The notes under the pieces were generated by a model that was given only the letters and a program-made list of their open reading frames with translations, was not told the origin of the DNA and did no database searches. Positions 6,209 through 13,781 of a stretch of DNA of 16,361 bases are shown in pieces. Positions within the stretch are counted from its first letter, which is position 1. Every line of letters starts with the position of its first letter. Origin of the DNA: Haliea sp041583655 (GTDB lineage Bacteria > Pseudomonadota > Gammaproteobacteria > Pseudomonadales > Halieaceae). Made by a program: the position numbers and the translations under genes. The stretch is taken from the NCBI GenBank assembly GCA_041583655.1, contig JBFHFJ010000043.1, positions 1 to 16,361 of the forward strand, read 5' to 3'.

Positions 6209-8218
6209 CTATTGGATGGAAATATTCATTTTTGCCTTGTTCTGGGCGTCCCCCGCCTGCCGGATCAGGGCGCTGGCACCCGGGTGCCGGGGAATAATTG
6301 CCAGCGCGGATTCCGACTTGGCAATGGTGCAACTGTAGTTCTTGCGCTGGAAGCAGTCTTCAGCTTCCTCCAGAAACCCCGCCACTGTCTGCTCGCGAAA
6401 ACGCTGCTGCTCGCGCCCTGCCGCCGCGGCCTGCTGCAGTTCGAGTGCGCCGGCACTGTCGGCATCCGCGGACCTGAGCTGGGCAACCCGGTCATCCACA
6501 CAGGCAAAGTCGTTCATCTGCAGGCAGGCGCGGCCCTCGGCCAACAGCAGCGCCAGCCGCTCCTCCCGGTCCCGGGCCGCGGCCATCAGGGCTGCGGCCA
6601 TGGCATCCACATCGCGCTGGGGCGCCTCCAGCTCCGCAGGCTGGGCCCCGGCGTCACGGGCGTTGGCCAGGGCAACACGGGCGCAGTCGATATCGCCGCT
6701 TTCAATACAGGCCCGGGCACTCTCCAGATGGGAGCCGATGGTCTGGCGCACGATCTCCCGGTCGACCCGCTGCAGCAGCAGCGTGGCCTGGGCCTGACCC
6801 GGCACCAGATCCAGCAGGGCGCGCAGCCGGCTGCCGGCACAGTCGTAATCACCCGCCTCGAAACAGGCCTCGGCGTCCGCCAGGCGGCTACTGACCAGAC
6901 GCTCCTGCTCGGCCTCTGCCTGGGCCTGCTCCGCCGCCGCCAGCAGCTTGCCCGCCTCCGGATCCTGCGGCGCCAGGCTGCGCACCACCAGCGCGTTTTC
7001 GATCGTGCACTTGTAATCATGGCTGTAGAAACAATCCTTGGCAGCCTGCATCCGGGTGTCGATAACCCGCTGCTGCTCCTTCCCGGCCTGTACTTGCTGA
7101 TAGCCAAACCAGCCTCCGGTAGCGACCAGCACCAGCCCCAGCGCCATTATCCCCTTCAGGCTGCCTCCGCTTTTCGGCGGCAGCATCGCAGAGCGGAAGG
7201 CCTCGATGGTGGCCGGGCGCCGGCTTTTCTCCGGATTCAGGGCGGCGCTCAGTGCCTGCCACTCGCGGTTGTTGAGTACCGCAGGGCGCGGCGGCTTGAG
7301 GTGTTCCGCCAGCGCATCAGCGGCGCTCTTGCGCCCGTAGGGATGCTCACCCGTGAGCATGACGTAGAGCACACAGGCCAGGGCGTAGACGTCATCGCTG
7401 AAGCTCGGCGGCTCCCCCCTGGCCATTTCCACGGTGGCGTAGGCCGGGGTCAGCGCTCCGAGATCGCCGGCATCGTAGTCGTGGCTGACCGCGGTCTTGT
7501 TGGCAGCCCTGGCAATGCCGAAGTCCAGGATCTTGACGGTACCGCCGGTGGTGACAAAGATATTGCCGGGCTTGAAGTCCGAATGGATAAGGCCCCGCTT
7601 GTGGGCGTAGTCGAGACCGGAGCAGAGATCGTTGAAGTAGCGCATGGCCACTTCCTTGCTGAACGGCGCCTCCAGCTGCAACAGGCTGTCCAGGGGATCG
7701 CCCTTGAGCAGTTCCATGGTCATGAAGATCGTGCTGCCGTCGCGGTCAAAGTCGTGCACCGTGACAATGTTTGGATGCGCCAGCTTCTGCGACTTCACCG
7801 CCTCCTGCTGCAACGCGACAAAAGCCTGGGGGTGATCCCTGAAGTTCTGCCCCAGAACCTTGACCGCAATATAGGGGTTGCGGTCCTCGGCTTCGACCTT
7901 GCGCAGGTCGCGTGCCTTGTACACGAGGCCCATACCGCCCTCGCCCAGCACCTCCTCGAGGACGAAGCGCTTCTTCAGCAGACGGCCGCTGTCGGAGCGG
8001 GCCTTCTGCGCCAGCTGGCGGGCCCGATCGAATCCGGCCGCGGCCCGGGTGGGGCTCTGGTACTCGGTGTAATCGGCCTCAGTTGACGCAGGCTGCGGGG
8101 TACGCTCACCGGGCAGGGAACCCTCCGGGTTGAGTTCGGTGGCGTCGGCGTCAGGCACCTTCTCACTGGCATCGGTCAAGGAATCCTGCTTGTTGTCACT
8201 GTCTGCCAAACCCAACAC
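6209..8218 (-). CDS. Membrane-anchored Ser/Thr protein kinase with five Cys-x7-Cys TPR-like repeats
   Basis: Hanks-type kinase of 669 residues. An acidic, disordered N-terminus (1-75) precedes the kinase domain (about 84-345). Motifs seen: Gly-rich loop GEGGMG (92-97), AVK with Lys120, catalytic loop HSDFKPGN (212-219; Asp214, Lys216, Asn219) and DFG (232-234). Ser213 replaces the usual Arg, so it is a non-RD kinase. One membrane segment (about 356-373, IMALGLVLVATGGWFGY) puts the C-terminal half in the periplasm if the kinase is cytoplasmic. That half has five helical repeats of about 52-61 residues, each with Cys-x7-Cys: 396/404, 452/460, 504/512, 565/573, 622/630. The CF..GDY.C core is TPR-like. 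The start is GTG 8216-8218; no strong ribosome site is seen, so the start is the least certain part. It follows the antiporter gene by 95 bp and precedes the exported-protein gene. Substrates are unknown. Confidence 0.92.
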   Translation of the reverse strand: MLGLADSDNKQDSLTDASEKVPDADATELNPEGSLPGERTPQPASTEADYTEYQSPTRAAAGFDRARQLAQKARSDSGRLLKKRFVLEEVLGEGGMGLVYKARDLRKVEAEDRNPYIAVKVLGQNFRDHPQAFVALQQEAVKSQKLAHPNIVTVHDFDRDGSTIFMTMELLKGDPLDSLLQLEAPFSKEVAMRYFNDLCSGLDYAHKRGLIHSDFKPGNIFVTTGGTVKILDFGIARAANKTAVSHDYDAGDLGALTPAYATVEMARGEPPSFSDDVYALACVLYVMLTGEHPYGRKSAADALAEHLKPPRPAVLNNREWQALSAALNPEKSRRPATIEAFRSAMLPPKSGGSLKGIMALGLVLVATGGWFGYQQVQAGKEQQRVIDTRMQAAKDCFYSHDYKCTIENALVVRSLAPQDPEAGKLLAAAEQAQAEAEQERLVSSRLADAEACFEAGDYDCAGSRLRALLDLVPGQAQATLLLQRVDREIVRQTIGSHLESARACIESGDIDCARVALANARDAGAQPAELEAPQRDVDAMAAALMAAARDREERLALLLAEGRACLQMNDFACVDDRVAQLRSADADSAGALELQQAAAAGREQQRFREQTVAGFLEEAEDCFQRKNYSCTIAKSESALAIIPRHPGASALIRQAGDAQNKAKMNISIQ

Positions 8219-8235
8219 CCCCGCTTGTTACTGCT

Positions 8236-8259
8236 GCGCGCTGTTTTGTCGCGCGCTGT
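8236..8259. repeat. Two 9-bp direct repeats in the kinase leader
   Basis: GCGCGCTGT occurs at 8236-8244 and 8251-8259, 15 bp apart start to start. Because GCGCGC is self-complementary, the pair can also form a 6-bp hairpin with a 9-base loop in the mRNA. It lies at the predicted transcription start of the kinase gene, so an operator or leader structure is possible. Confidence 0.4.
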
Positions 8260-8263
8260 GGTG

Positions 8264-8269
8264 AGTATA
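8264..8269 (-). promoter_or_regulatory. Possible -10 element for the kinase gene
   Basis: On the minus strand GGGCTCTATACTCACC contains TATACT (five of six), 45 bp before the GTG start. The -35 region is unconvincing. If used, transcription would start near 8257, inside the direct repeats, and the kinase could be expressed apart from the antiporter. Confidence 0.4.
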
Positions 8270-8313
8270 GAGCCCTGCCGTGCGGGCCGCTACCACCGGG
8301 GCCACCACCCGGC

Positions 8314-10005
8314 TCAGGCCCGCATCGCCGCCACCAGTTTGTTCACCGCGCGTTCCGCGGCATCGGTAAATGGCGACAGCACCAGATCCGCTCCCCCGGC
8401 TTGAAGGCGCTCGATATCCCGGCTGGAGTGACTGGACAGTGCGACCCTGCCCTGGAACTGGCGCTCCTTCAGTCCGTTGAGAACCAGCAGTCGAGGGTCT
8501 TCATGGGTGACGCCGAGATCGTGCTGGGGCAAGGCACAGACGACCCATTTCACGCCGCGCAGGGGCAGGGTCGCCACGAACTCCTGGTCGGTTGCGTCGC
8601 CATACAGCGCCTGCTTGCCGCCGGCAACAAACTCGCGCACCACCTCGGGATTGAAGTCAACACCCAGCACGCTGTAGCCCTGCGCCTCGAGAAACCGGCT
8701 GATGGCCAGGCCGTAGCGGCCAAGGCCAAACACCACCACATCGTAACCGCGAACATCGACCTCCTGCTCTGACACGGAGGCTTCCCGCTGCGGATGCGCG
8801 CGCTCGAAAATCCCCAGCGCCGGCTCCAGCAGCCGGTACAGCAGGTGCGACCAGGTGATCATGTACACGGACAGGGCGATGGTGATCAGACCCACCAGGG
8901 TCACCAGGCCCAGGGCCTCGGTACCGACATGCCCCAGGGTGACCCCCATGGCCATGAAAATAAGGGAGAACTCGCTGATCTGGGCGACCGTCAGGCCGGC
9001 CAGGAAACCGGTGCGCCTGCGGTAGCCCAGCAGCCCCATGATCACCATCACAATCAACGGGTTGCCAATAAGGACGAAAACCGAAAATACCAGTGCCGGA
9101 CCGATCTGCGCACCCAGCAGCCCGATATCCAGCTGCAGGCCCAGGGCGATGAAGAAGAACAGCAGGAGGAAGTCCCGCAGCGAGCCCAGCCGCGCCACTA
9201 TCGCCTCCCTGTAGGGAGTGGAAGCCAGGGAAATACCGGCCAGCAACCCGCCCAGTTCCTTGCTGAAACCGAGGTGGTGACCCGCTGCCGCCAGCAGCGC
9301 GGCCCAGGCGATGGCAAAGGTGACCATCAGCTCCTGCGAGCGTGCGATGCGACCCACCAGCGGGGTCGCCAGGTAGCGGATAAACAGCAGGACAAACAGC
9401 AGCAACAGCGCGCCGTTGGCCAGGATGCCAGCCACTCGCGCCAGGGAGCCACCGCTGTCGCCTGCGGTAGCGCCTATCCCGAAAGAGGACAGCACCATCA
9501 TCGCCAGTACCACGACCAGATCCTGCACAATCAAAAAGCCGATGGCGATACGCCCGTGCAGGGAATCGACTTCGCGCTTGTCCGAGAGCAGCTTGACGAT
9601 GATGATGGTGCTGGAGAAAGTCAGCGCCACCGCCACATAGACGGAAGCGACGACACTCAGTCCCAGTGCCAGGGCGATCAGGAAGCCGAACAAGGAGGTG
9701 AACAGGACCTGCCCCAGCCCTGTGGCCAGGGCCACCACACCGAGTGTGCGGACCAGCTTGAGATCCAGCTTGAGCCCCACCAGGAACAGCAGCACGGCGA
9801 TACCCAGTTCGGCCATCAGCGCGATGTTGTCGTGGTCGCTGACGATATCCAGTGCCGAGGGCCCGGCGAGGACCCCCACCGCGATGAAACTCACCACCAT
9901 CGGCTGCCGCAGTTGCAAACCGATGAAACCCGCGAAGGCGGCCAGCGCCAACAGGACTGTCCATTCATAAAATGGCGAGCTGTTGATCAGCTCCATGTCG
10001 ATCAT
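8314..10005 (-). CDS. CPA2 monovalent cation:proton antiporter with RCK domain (KefB/YbaL type)
   Basis: Inner-membrane K+ or Na+/H+ antiporter of 563 residues. About twelve membrane segments fill 12-395, including AELGIAVLLFLVGLKLDLK (66-84), the VALTFSSTIIIVKLLSD region (126-142), and IVQDLVVVLAMM with the Gln161-Asp162 pair typical of CPA2 exchangers. The soluble C-terminus is a TrkA-N/RCK nucleotide-binding domain: VVVFGLGRYG (423-432) with Asp450 ending the second strand, as in NAD(H)-binding folds. The frame is open 17 codons further upstream, but ATG 10003-10005 (MIDMEL) has a GGGGAG site 9 bases before it and is chosen. The kinase gene follows on the same strand after 95 bp. Gating is probably through nucleotide or thiol adducts on the RCK domain, as known for Kef systems. 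No KefF/KefG-type ancillary gene is in view. Confidence 0.92.
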   Translation of the reverse strand: MIDMELINSSPFYEWTVLLALAAFAGFIGLQLRQPMVVSFIAVGVLAGPSALDIVSDHDNIALMAELGIAVLLFLVGLKLDLKLVRTLGVVALATGLGQVLFTSLFGFLIALALGLSVVASVYVAVALTFSSTIIIVKLLSDKREVDSLHGRIAIGFLIVQDLVVVLAMMVLSSFGIGATAGDSGGSLARVAGILANGALLLLFVLLFIRYLATPLVGRIARSQELMVTFAIAWAALLAAAGHHLGFSKELGGLLAGISLASTPYREAIVARLGSLRDFLLLFFFIALGLQLDIGLLGAQIGPALVFSVFVLIGNPLIVMVIMGLLGYRRRTGFLAGLTVAQISEFSLIFMAMGVTLGHVGTEALGLVTLVGLITIALSVYMITWSHLLYRLLEPALGIFERAHPQREASVSEQEVDVRGYDVVVFGLGRYGLAISRFLEAQGYSVLGVDFNPEVVREFVAGGKQALYGDATDQEFVATLPLRGVKWVVCALPQHDLGVTHEDPRLLVLNGLKERQFQGRVALSSHSSRDIERLQAGGADLVLSPFTDAAERAVNKLVAAMRA

Positions 10006-10014
10006 CAAAGACCA

Positions 10015-10020
10015 CTCCCC
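10015..10020 (-). promoter_or_regulatory. Ribosome binding site fixing the antiporter start at 10005
   Basis: On the minus strand GGGGAG lies 9 bases before ATG 10005-10003. The longer open frame back to 10056 has no such site and adds a polar stretch not expected ahead of the first membrane segment. Confidence 0.55.
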
Positions 10021-10161
10021 GTTGCCTGCCGATACTCCAGCGGTACTGGAAAACATATCCCGCTTTGTGGCAAAAGGCCAAGAATGCTACCCGCGCATGG
10101 CGGAGCTGTTGCAGGGGGAACTGGGGGAAGTGCGCGAGAACCCGCAGCAGGTGCCCGAAAG

Positions 10162-10194
10162 GCGGACCCCGCCCGCCATGGGGGGCGGGGCCGC
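10162..10194 (-). terminator. Strong GC hairpin, possible terminator of the RND operon
   Basis: CCCCGCCC (10167-10174) pairs with GGGCGGGG (10183-10190) around an 8-base loop, and GCGG/CCGC (10162-10165 with 10191-10194) extends the stem to 12 bp with one bulged A. It lies about 95 bp after the RND stop and about 160 bp before the antiporter. On the minus strand it is followed by CTTTCGGG, not a run of T, so termination strength is uncertain. It could instead be a leader structure of the antiporter mRNA. Confidence 0.4.
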
Positions 10195-10238
10195 ATGTCT
10201 ATTTCCGTGTCCCGGCGCTCATTGCAGACCTCCCTGGC

Positions 10239-10266
10239 ACCGGCCATCCTGTGCTGGCCTGCCGGT
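10239..10266. repeat. Inverted repeat just after the RND stop codon
   Basis: ACCGGC (10239-10244) is the reverse complement of GCCGGT (10261-10266), and inside it GGCCA (10242-10246) pairs with TGGCC (10255-10259) in an alternative fold. It begins about 20 bases after the RND stop in the transcript. There is no T-tract. It may protect the 3' end of the operon mRNA or act with the second hairpin. Confidence 0.35.
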
Positions 10267-10286
10267 TCCGAGCCACCCCGCGGAAA

Positions 10287-12638
10287 CTAGGCTTTACTGC
10301 CGCGGGGCGACAGCAACCAGGCCAGCGCGGGCAGGAACAGCAACGCGCCGAGCATATTCCAGAAGAACATGAAGGTCAGCATCAGGCCCATATCCGCCTG
10401 GAACTTGATCGGCGAGAACATCCAGGTCCCCACGCCCACCGCCAGGGTAAGGCCGGTAAAGGCCACTGCCGTACCGCTGGATTTCAGGGCGTAGAAGTAG
10501 GCCTTCTCCAGGGACTCGCCGTGGCGCAGGTAGGACTGCAGGGAGGAGTATATGTAGATGCCGTAGTCCACCCCGATACCCACGCCAAGGGCAATCACCG
10601 GCAGGGTGGCGACCTTGACCCCAATACCCAGCGCCGCCATCAACGCCTGGCCCAGGACCGAGGTCAGCATCAGCGGGATGATAATGCAGGCGGTAATCCG
10701 CAGGGAGCGGAAGTTGAGCAGGCACAGCGCGATCACCACGCCGTACACCCAGAGCAACATTTTGATCTGGGCGTCGCGGATGACAATGTTGGTGGCGGCT
10801 TCGACCCCGGCATTGCCCGCCGCCATTTCAAACTGCAGGTCGTCACTGTTGTAGGTGTCGGCGAACTGCGCCACCTCGGCGACCACACCGTCCAGCGTGT
10901 CGGCCTTGTGATCATCCAGGAACAGGATGACAGGGGCCATGGAGCAGTCTGTATTGCGCAGCATATTGGGCGCGCTGCTCAGGGAATTGTTCAGAATGTA
11001 GCGATTGCGGCTGGTTTCGTGCCACTTCGGGCTGCCTTCGTTCATACCCTGGATGGCCAGTTTGGACACATCGACCAGGGACATGGCGGACTGTACCCCG
11101 GGCACGGTTTCCATCACCCCCTGGAAGTAGTTCACCGCGGATACGAACTCATAGCTGCCGCACTGCTGCACGCCGGTGCTCGCCATCACCACGAACACGT
11201 CGGTACTGGTGGAATAATTGCGGGTAAGAAAGGCATTGTCCTTGTTGTACCGGGAGTCGGGGCGCAGCTCGGGCGCACCCGGGTCGAGGTCACCGATCTT
11301 CTGGAACTGGCCGAAATAGACACCGCCGGCAAACATCACCGCACAGACGGCGAGAATGGTGATCGCGGGCCCCCGGCGGGTGGTCTTCGCCAGCAGCCGC
11401 CAGTGGCTGTAGCGGCTGTTCTCCTTGGCGGAGCGGTAGCTGACACAGCGATCGGATATACCGGTAAAGGTCAGCACCAGTGGCAGCAGCAGCAGGTTGG
11501 TCAACACCAGCACGGCGATCCCGGTGGCGGCCACCACGGCCAGTTCCTGGATTACCGGGATATCGATTACCCGCAGGGTAAAGAATCCCACGCCGTCGCT
11601 CACCAGGGCCACGAAACCCGGCTTGGACAGGCGAATAAAGGTCAGCCGCGCCGCTTCAATCCGCGACACCTTGTGGTAGATAAAATTGCCAAAGCGATTG
11701 ATGATCTGCACCGAGTGGCTGACCCCCACCGCGAAGACCAGGAACGGCACCAGCATCGAATACGGGTCCAGCCCCATGCCCATGAGCTTGAGCAGCCCCA
11801 TTTGCCAGACCACGGCCACCGTGGAGCACAGCAGCGCGGCGGAGGTGAGCCAGCCACAGCGGGAGTAGATAAACAGCATCACCGCGGTGATCGCAAACGC
11901 GACCAGGAAAAACAGCCCCACCAGGGTAGCGCCCTCGATGAGGTCGCCGATCAGCTTGGCGAAACCGGTGATCCGGATATTGATGGATTCCGATGCGTAC
12001 TTGTCCCGCACCAGTTCCTCGAGATCGCGGGAAAAACGGGCGTAGTCCAGCCGTTCACCGGTATTCGGGTCCGTCTCGATCAGCGGCGCGACAATGATGG
12101 TGGACTTGAAGTTGTTGGCGACGATGCGCCCGATCTGGCCGGACTTGAGCACGTTCTCGCGCAGCGCCGCCAGCGCGCGCTCGCTGCCATCGTAGTCATC
12201 GGGAATGACCGCGCCGCCGACGAAGCCCTCCTCGGTGACCTCCATCCAGCGGGTATTGGGAGTCCACAGGGATTGCAGCGCAGAGCGGTCGACGCCGTTG
12301 ATGTAGAAGACCTCATCGGTAATGCGCTGCAGCAGGTCCTGGAATTCCGCGGTGAAGATGTCGCCCTCGCGGGTTTCGACAATAATCCGCACCGAGTTGC
12401 CCAGCCCCTTGAGGTCATCCTGGCGATAGAGGAAGTTCTGGATAAACGGGTGCGAAGTCGGCAGCATCTTTTCGAAGCTGGCATCCGGCTTGAGCTGGCT
12501 GGCCTGCCAGGCAAAGAACACTGTTGCCAGCGCGAACAGCAGGATCAGGGGCAGGCGCGCGCCCATCAACAGGGTGCCCAGCAGTGGGCGCAGCTTGCCG
12601 TCTTCCGGTTCTACCCGGGTACTTTCGTGGTCGGTCAC
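10287..12638 (-). CDS. RND/MMPL-family inner-membrane transporter of the DUF1302-DUF1329-YCF48 cassette
   Basis: Membrane protein of 783 residues with the duplicated RND layout. TM1 (about 28-45) is followed by a large periplasmic domain (46-225), a membrane cluster (about 230-390), a lone TM (about 426-442), a second periplasmic domain (443-620) and a final cluster (625-775). The second half keeps GVGIGVDYGIYIYS with Asp691-Tyr692, the acidic residue expected for proton coupling. The matching place in the first half reads VGVSHSVQ, with Ser307 where Asp would be. At under 800 residues it belongs to the smaller MMPL/HpnN-like group, not the multidrug HAE1 pumps. The start is GTG 12638, whose GTGA overlaps the stop of the YCF48 gene by 4 bp. 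It probably moves a hydrophobic compound out of or across the inner membrane; cargo unknown. Confidence 0.9.
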   Translation of the reverse strand: MTDHESTRVEPEDGKLRPLLGTLLMGARLPLILLFALATVFFAWQASQLKPDASFEKMLPTSHPFIQNFLYRQDDLKGLGNSVRIIVETREGDIFTAEFQDLLQRITDEVFYINGVDRSALQSLWTPNTRWMEVTEEGFVGGAVIPDDYDGSERALAALRENVLKSGQIGRIVANNFKSTIIVAPLIETDPNTGERLDYARFSRDLEELVRDKYASESINIRITGFAKLIGDLIEGATLVGLFFLVAFAITAVMLFIYSRCGWLTSAALLCSTVAVVWQMGLLKLMGMGLDPYSMLVPFLVFAVGVSHSVQIINRFGNFIYHKVSRIEAARLTFIRLSKPGFVALVSDGVGFFTLRVIDIPVIQELAVVAATGIAVLVLTNLLLLPLVLTFTGISDRCVSYRSAKENSRYSHWRLLAKTTRRGPAITILAVCAVMFAGGVYFGQFQKIGDLDPGAPELRPDSRYNKDNAFLTRNYSTSTDVFVVMASTGVQQCGSYEFVSAVNYFQGVMETVPGVQSAMSLVDVSKLAIQGMNEGSPKWHETSRNRYILNNSLSSAPNMLRNTDCSMAPVILFLDDHKADTLDGVVAEVAQFADTYNSDDLQFEMAAGNAGVEAATNIVIRDAQIKMLLWVYGVVIALCLLNFRSLRITACIIIPLMLTSVLGQALMAALGIGVKVATLPVIALGVGIGVDYGIYIYSSLQSYLRHGESLEKAYFYALKSSGTAVAFTGLTLAVGVGTWMFSPIKFQADMGLMLTFMFFWNMLGALLFLPALAWLLSPRGSKA

Positions 12639-13771
12639 AGGGATTCTGCCTCACTCAGGGGTAACAGCCCGGCCATGCCCACCAGCAGGATTTCGCCGCT
12701 GGCATTGACGACCGCGGACGACAGGCTGGATCGGGAGGGATGGCGCCAGCTGCGCAGACCGCCGCCCTCGTCACTGGCGAGGATCAGGCCGCCGGCGCCT
12801 ACCATCAGCACCTGCCCGTCCGGCAGTCGGGTGCCCCCGTAAAGGCTGTAGCGTTCAGGGTTTTCCACTTCCTCCCAGCTCACACCGCCGTCCGCGGAAC
12901 GGAATACGTGACCACGCAGACCGTAGGCGTAAAGCTGGTCGCCGCGTTCCGCGACACCAAACAGCGTGCCGTCATAGACATCATCCACCCGTTCCCAGTT
13001 GCTGCCGGCATCGCTGGAGTAGTACAGCAGACCGGCTTCACCGCTGAGGTACAGGCGCCCATCGGCGCCCACTGCCATTGCGTAGTAGTGATAGCGGTCA
13101 GGATTGTCGATGCCGTCAATGGCTATTTCCCAGTCACTGCCGCCATTGTTCGTGCGATACAGCATACCGTAGGCGCCCATCGCGAAGCCGGTGCTGGCAT
13201 CCAGGAACAGCACGTCGAGGAACGGGTCCGCGGGGCCGGTGTCAATGGCATCCGTGGCGTCATCCACCGCAAAGCTGGCCTCCTCAAAGGCAAATTCCAG
13301 CTCCTCCTGCGCCGCTTCGTCCTCGGCATCCGCCAGCGCCGCCTCCAGTTCCTCTACCCGCTGTTGCGCCCAGGCCAGGTATTTGCGGTTGGCGACATGG
13401 CCGTCGAACTGCAGGGTCCAGGTCTCGCCGCCGTCGCTGCTGTGGAGGATGACGCCCGAGTGACCCACGGCCCAGCCCAGCTGCGGCTGCGGGAAGTGCA
13501 GCGAGGTCAGGGTGACGCTGACGGGCACCGAAGCCTGGCGCCAGCTGTCGCCGTCGTCATCGCTGACAATGATCACGCCGCGCTCGCCCACCGCCACCAG
13601 GCGTTCGCCAGCCCGGGTGATATCCAGCAACTGCATGCGGGTGGGATCGTCAAAAGTCACTGCGGGCAGAAAGGCGAAATCCTCCGCTGCCCGCAGCTGC
13701 GCGGGCAAGAGGAAACAGATGGCAATGGTGGCCAGCCCCAGGGACCGCGCCAGAGCACTCAGGTTTACCAT
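12635..13771 (-). CDS. YCF48-like beta-propeller protein, exported
   Basis: Periplasmic scaffold-type protein of 378 residues, related to the Ycf48/BNR-repeat family best known from photosystem II assembly. Here it has no link to photosynthesis and is a partner of the RND transporter. A signal peptide (about 1-28, LATIAICFLLPAQLRA) precedes repeated Asp-box motifs: SDDDGDSW, SSDGGETW, RTNNGGSDW, SSDAGSNW, SADGGVSW. These mark blades of a propeller. Between the second and third boxes lies an acidic, strongly helical insertion (about 130-172, WAQQRVEELEAALADAEDE onward) likely to form a coiled hairpin. An upstream in-frame start would hide the signal peptide behind 21 residues, so ATG 13771 with AGGG 8 bases before it is preferred. 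It follows the DUF1329 gene by 10 bp and overlaps the RND gene by 4 bp. Confidence 0.88.
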   Translation of the reverse strand: MVNLSALARSLGLATIAICFLLPAQLRAAEDFAFLPAVTFDDPTRMQLLDITRAGERLVAVGERGVIIVSDDDGDSWRQASVPVSVTLTSLHFPQPQLGWAVGHSGVILHSSDGGETWTLQFDGHVANRKYLAWAQQRVEELEAALADAEDEAAQEELEFAFEEASFAVDDATDAIDTGPADPFLDVLFLDASTGFAMGAYGMLYRTNNGGSDWEIAIDGIDNPDRYHYYAMAVGADGRLYLSGEAGLLYYSSDAGSNWERVDDVYDGTLFGVAERGDQLYAYGLRGHVFRSADGGVSWEEVENPERYSLYGGTRLPDGQVLMVGAGGLILASDEGGGLRSWRHPSRSSLSSAVVNASGEILLVGMAGLLPLSEAESL

Positions 13772-13781
13772 AACGGCGACC

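Larger units (their letters stand above)
10006..10286. other. 281-bp gap between the RND and antiporter genes
   Basis: The gap holds two hairpins (10239-10266 and 10162-10194, listed separately), a small inverted repeat TCCAG-N5-CTGGA (10036-10050) just upstream of the antiporter ribosome site, and the ribosome site itself. A weak TATGTT in the minus strand near 10060 could be a -10 for the antiporter, but its -35 is poor. I see no convincing gene; an open plus-strand frame here is discussed under rejected items. Confidence 0.5.

Noticed and set aside
5987..8086. 699-codon plus-strand open frame opposite the kinase
   Set aside because: It is a low-complexity mirror of the kinase coding sequence; the minus strand has complete kinase motifs.
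8219..8313. Intrinsic terminator between the antiporter and kinase genes
   Set aside because: The GCGCGC stem is short and not followed by a T-run; the repeats fit better as a leader or operator element.
9995..10160. Plus-strand frame in the RND-antiporter gap whose residues look protein-like (VLENISRFVAKGQECYPRM)
   Set aside because: It has no ribosome site, its possible ATG starts lie inside the antiporter gene, and it runs without a stop through the hairpin into the RND 3' end. It could be a remnant, but I cannot support a gene.
8794..10290. 498-codon plus-strand open frame opposite the antiporter
   Set aside because: The composition is dominated by Gln, His, Asp and Gly, typical of the complement of membrane-protein codons, with no recognisable domain.
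10065..12842. 925-codon plus-strand open frame opposite the RND gene
   Set aside because: It is antisense to a clear 783-residue RND protein, rich in Gln, His, Gly and Arg, with no domain or ribosome site. Long antisense frames are expected in GC-rich genes.
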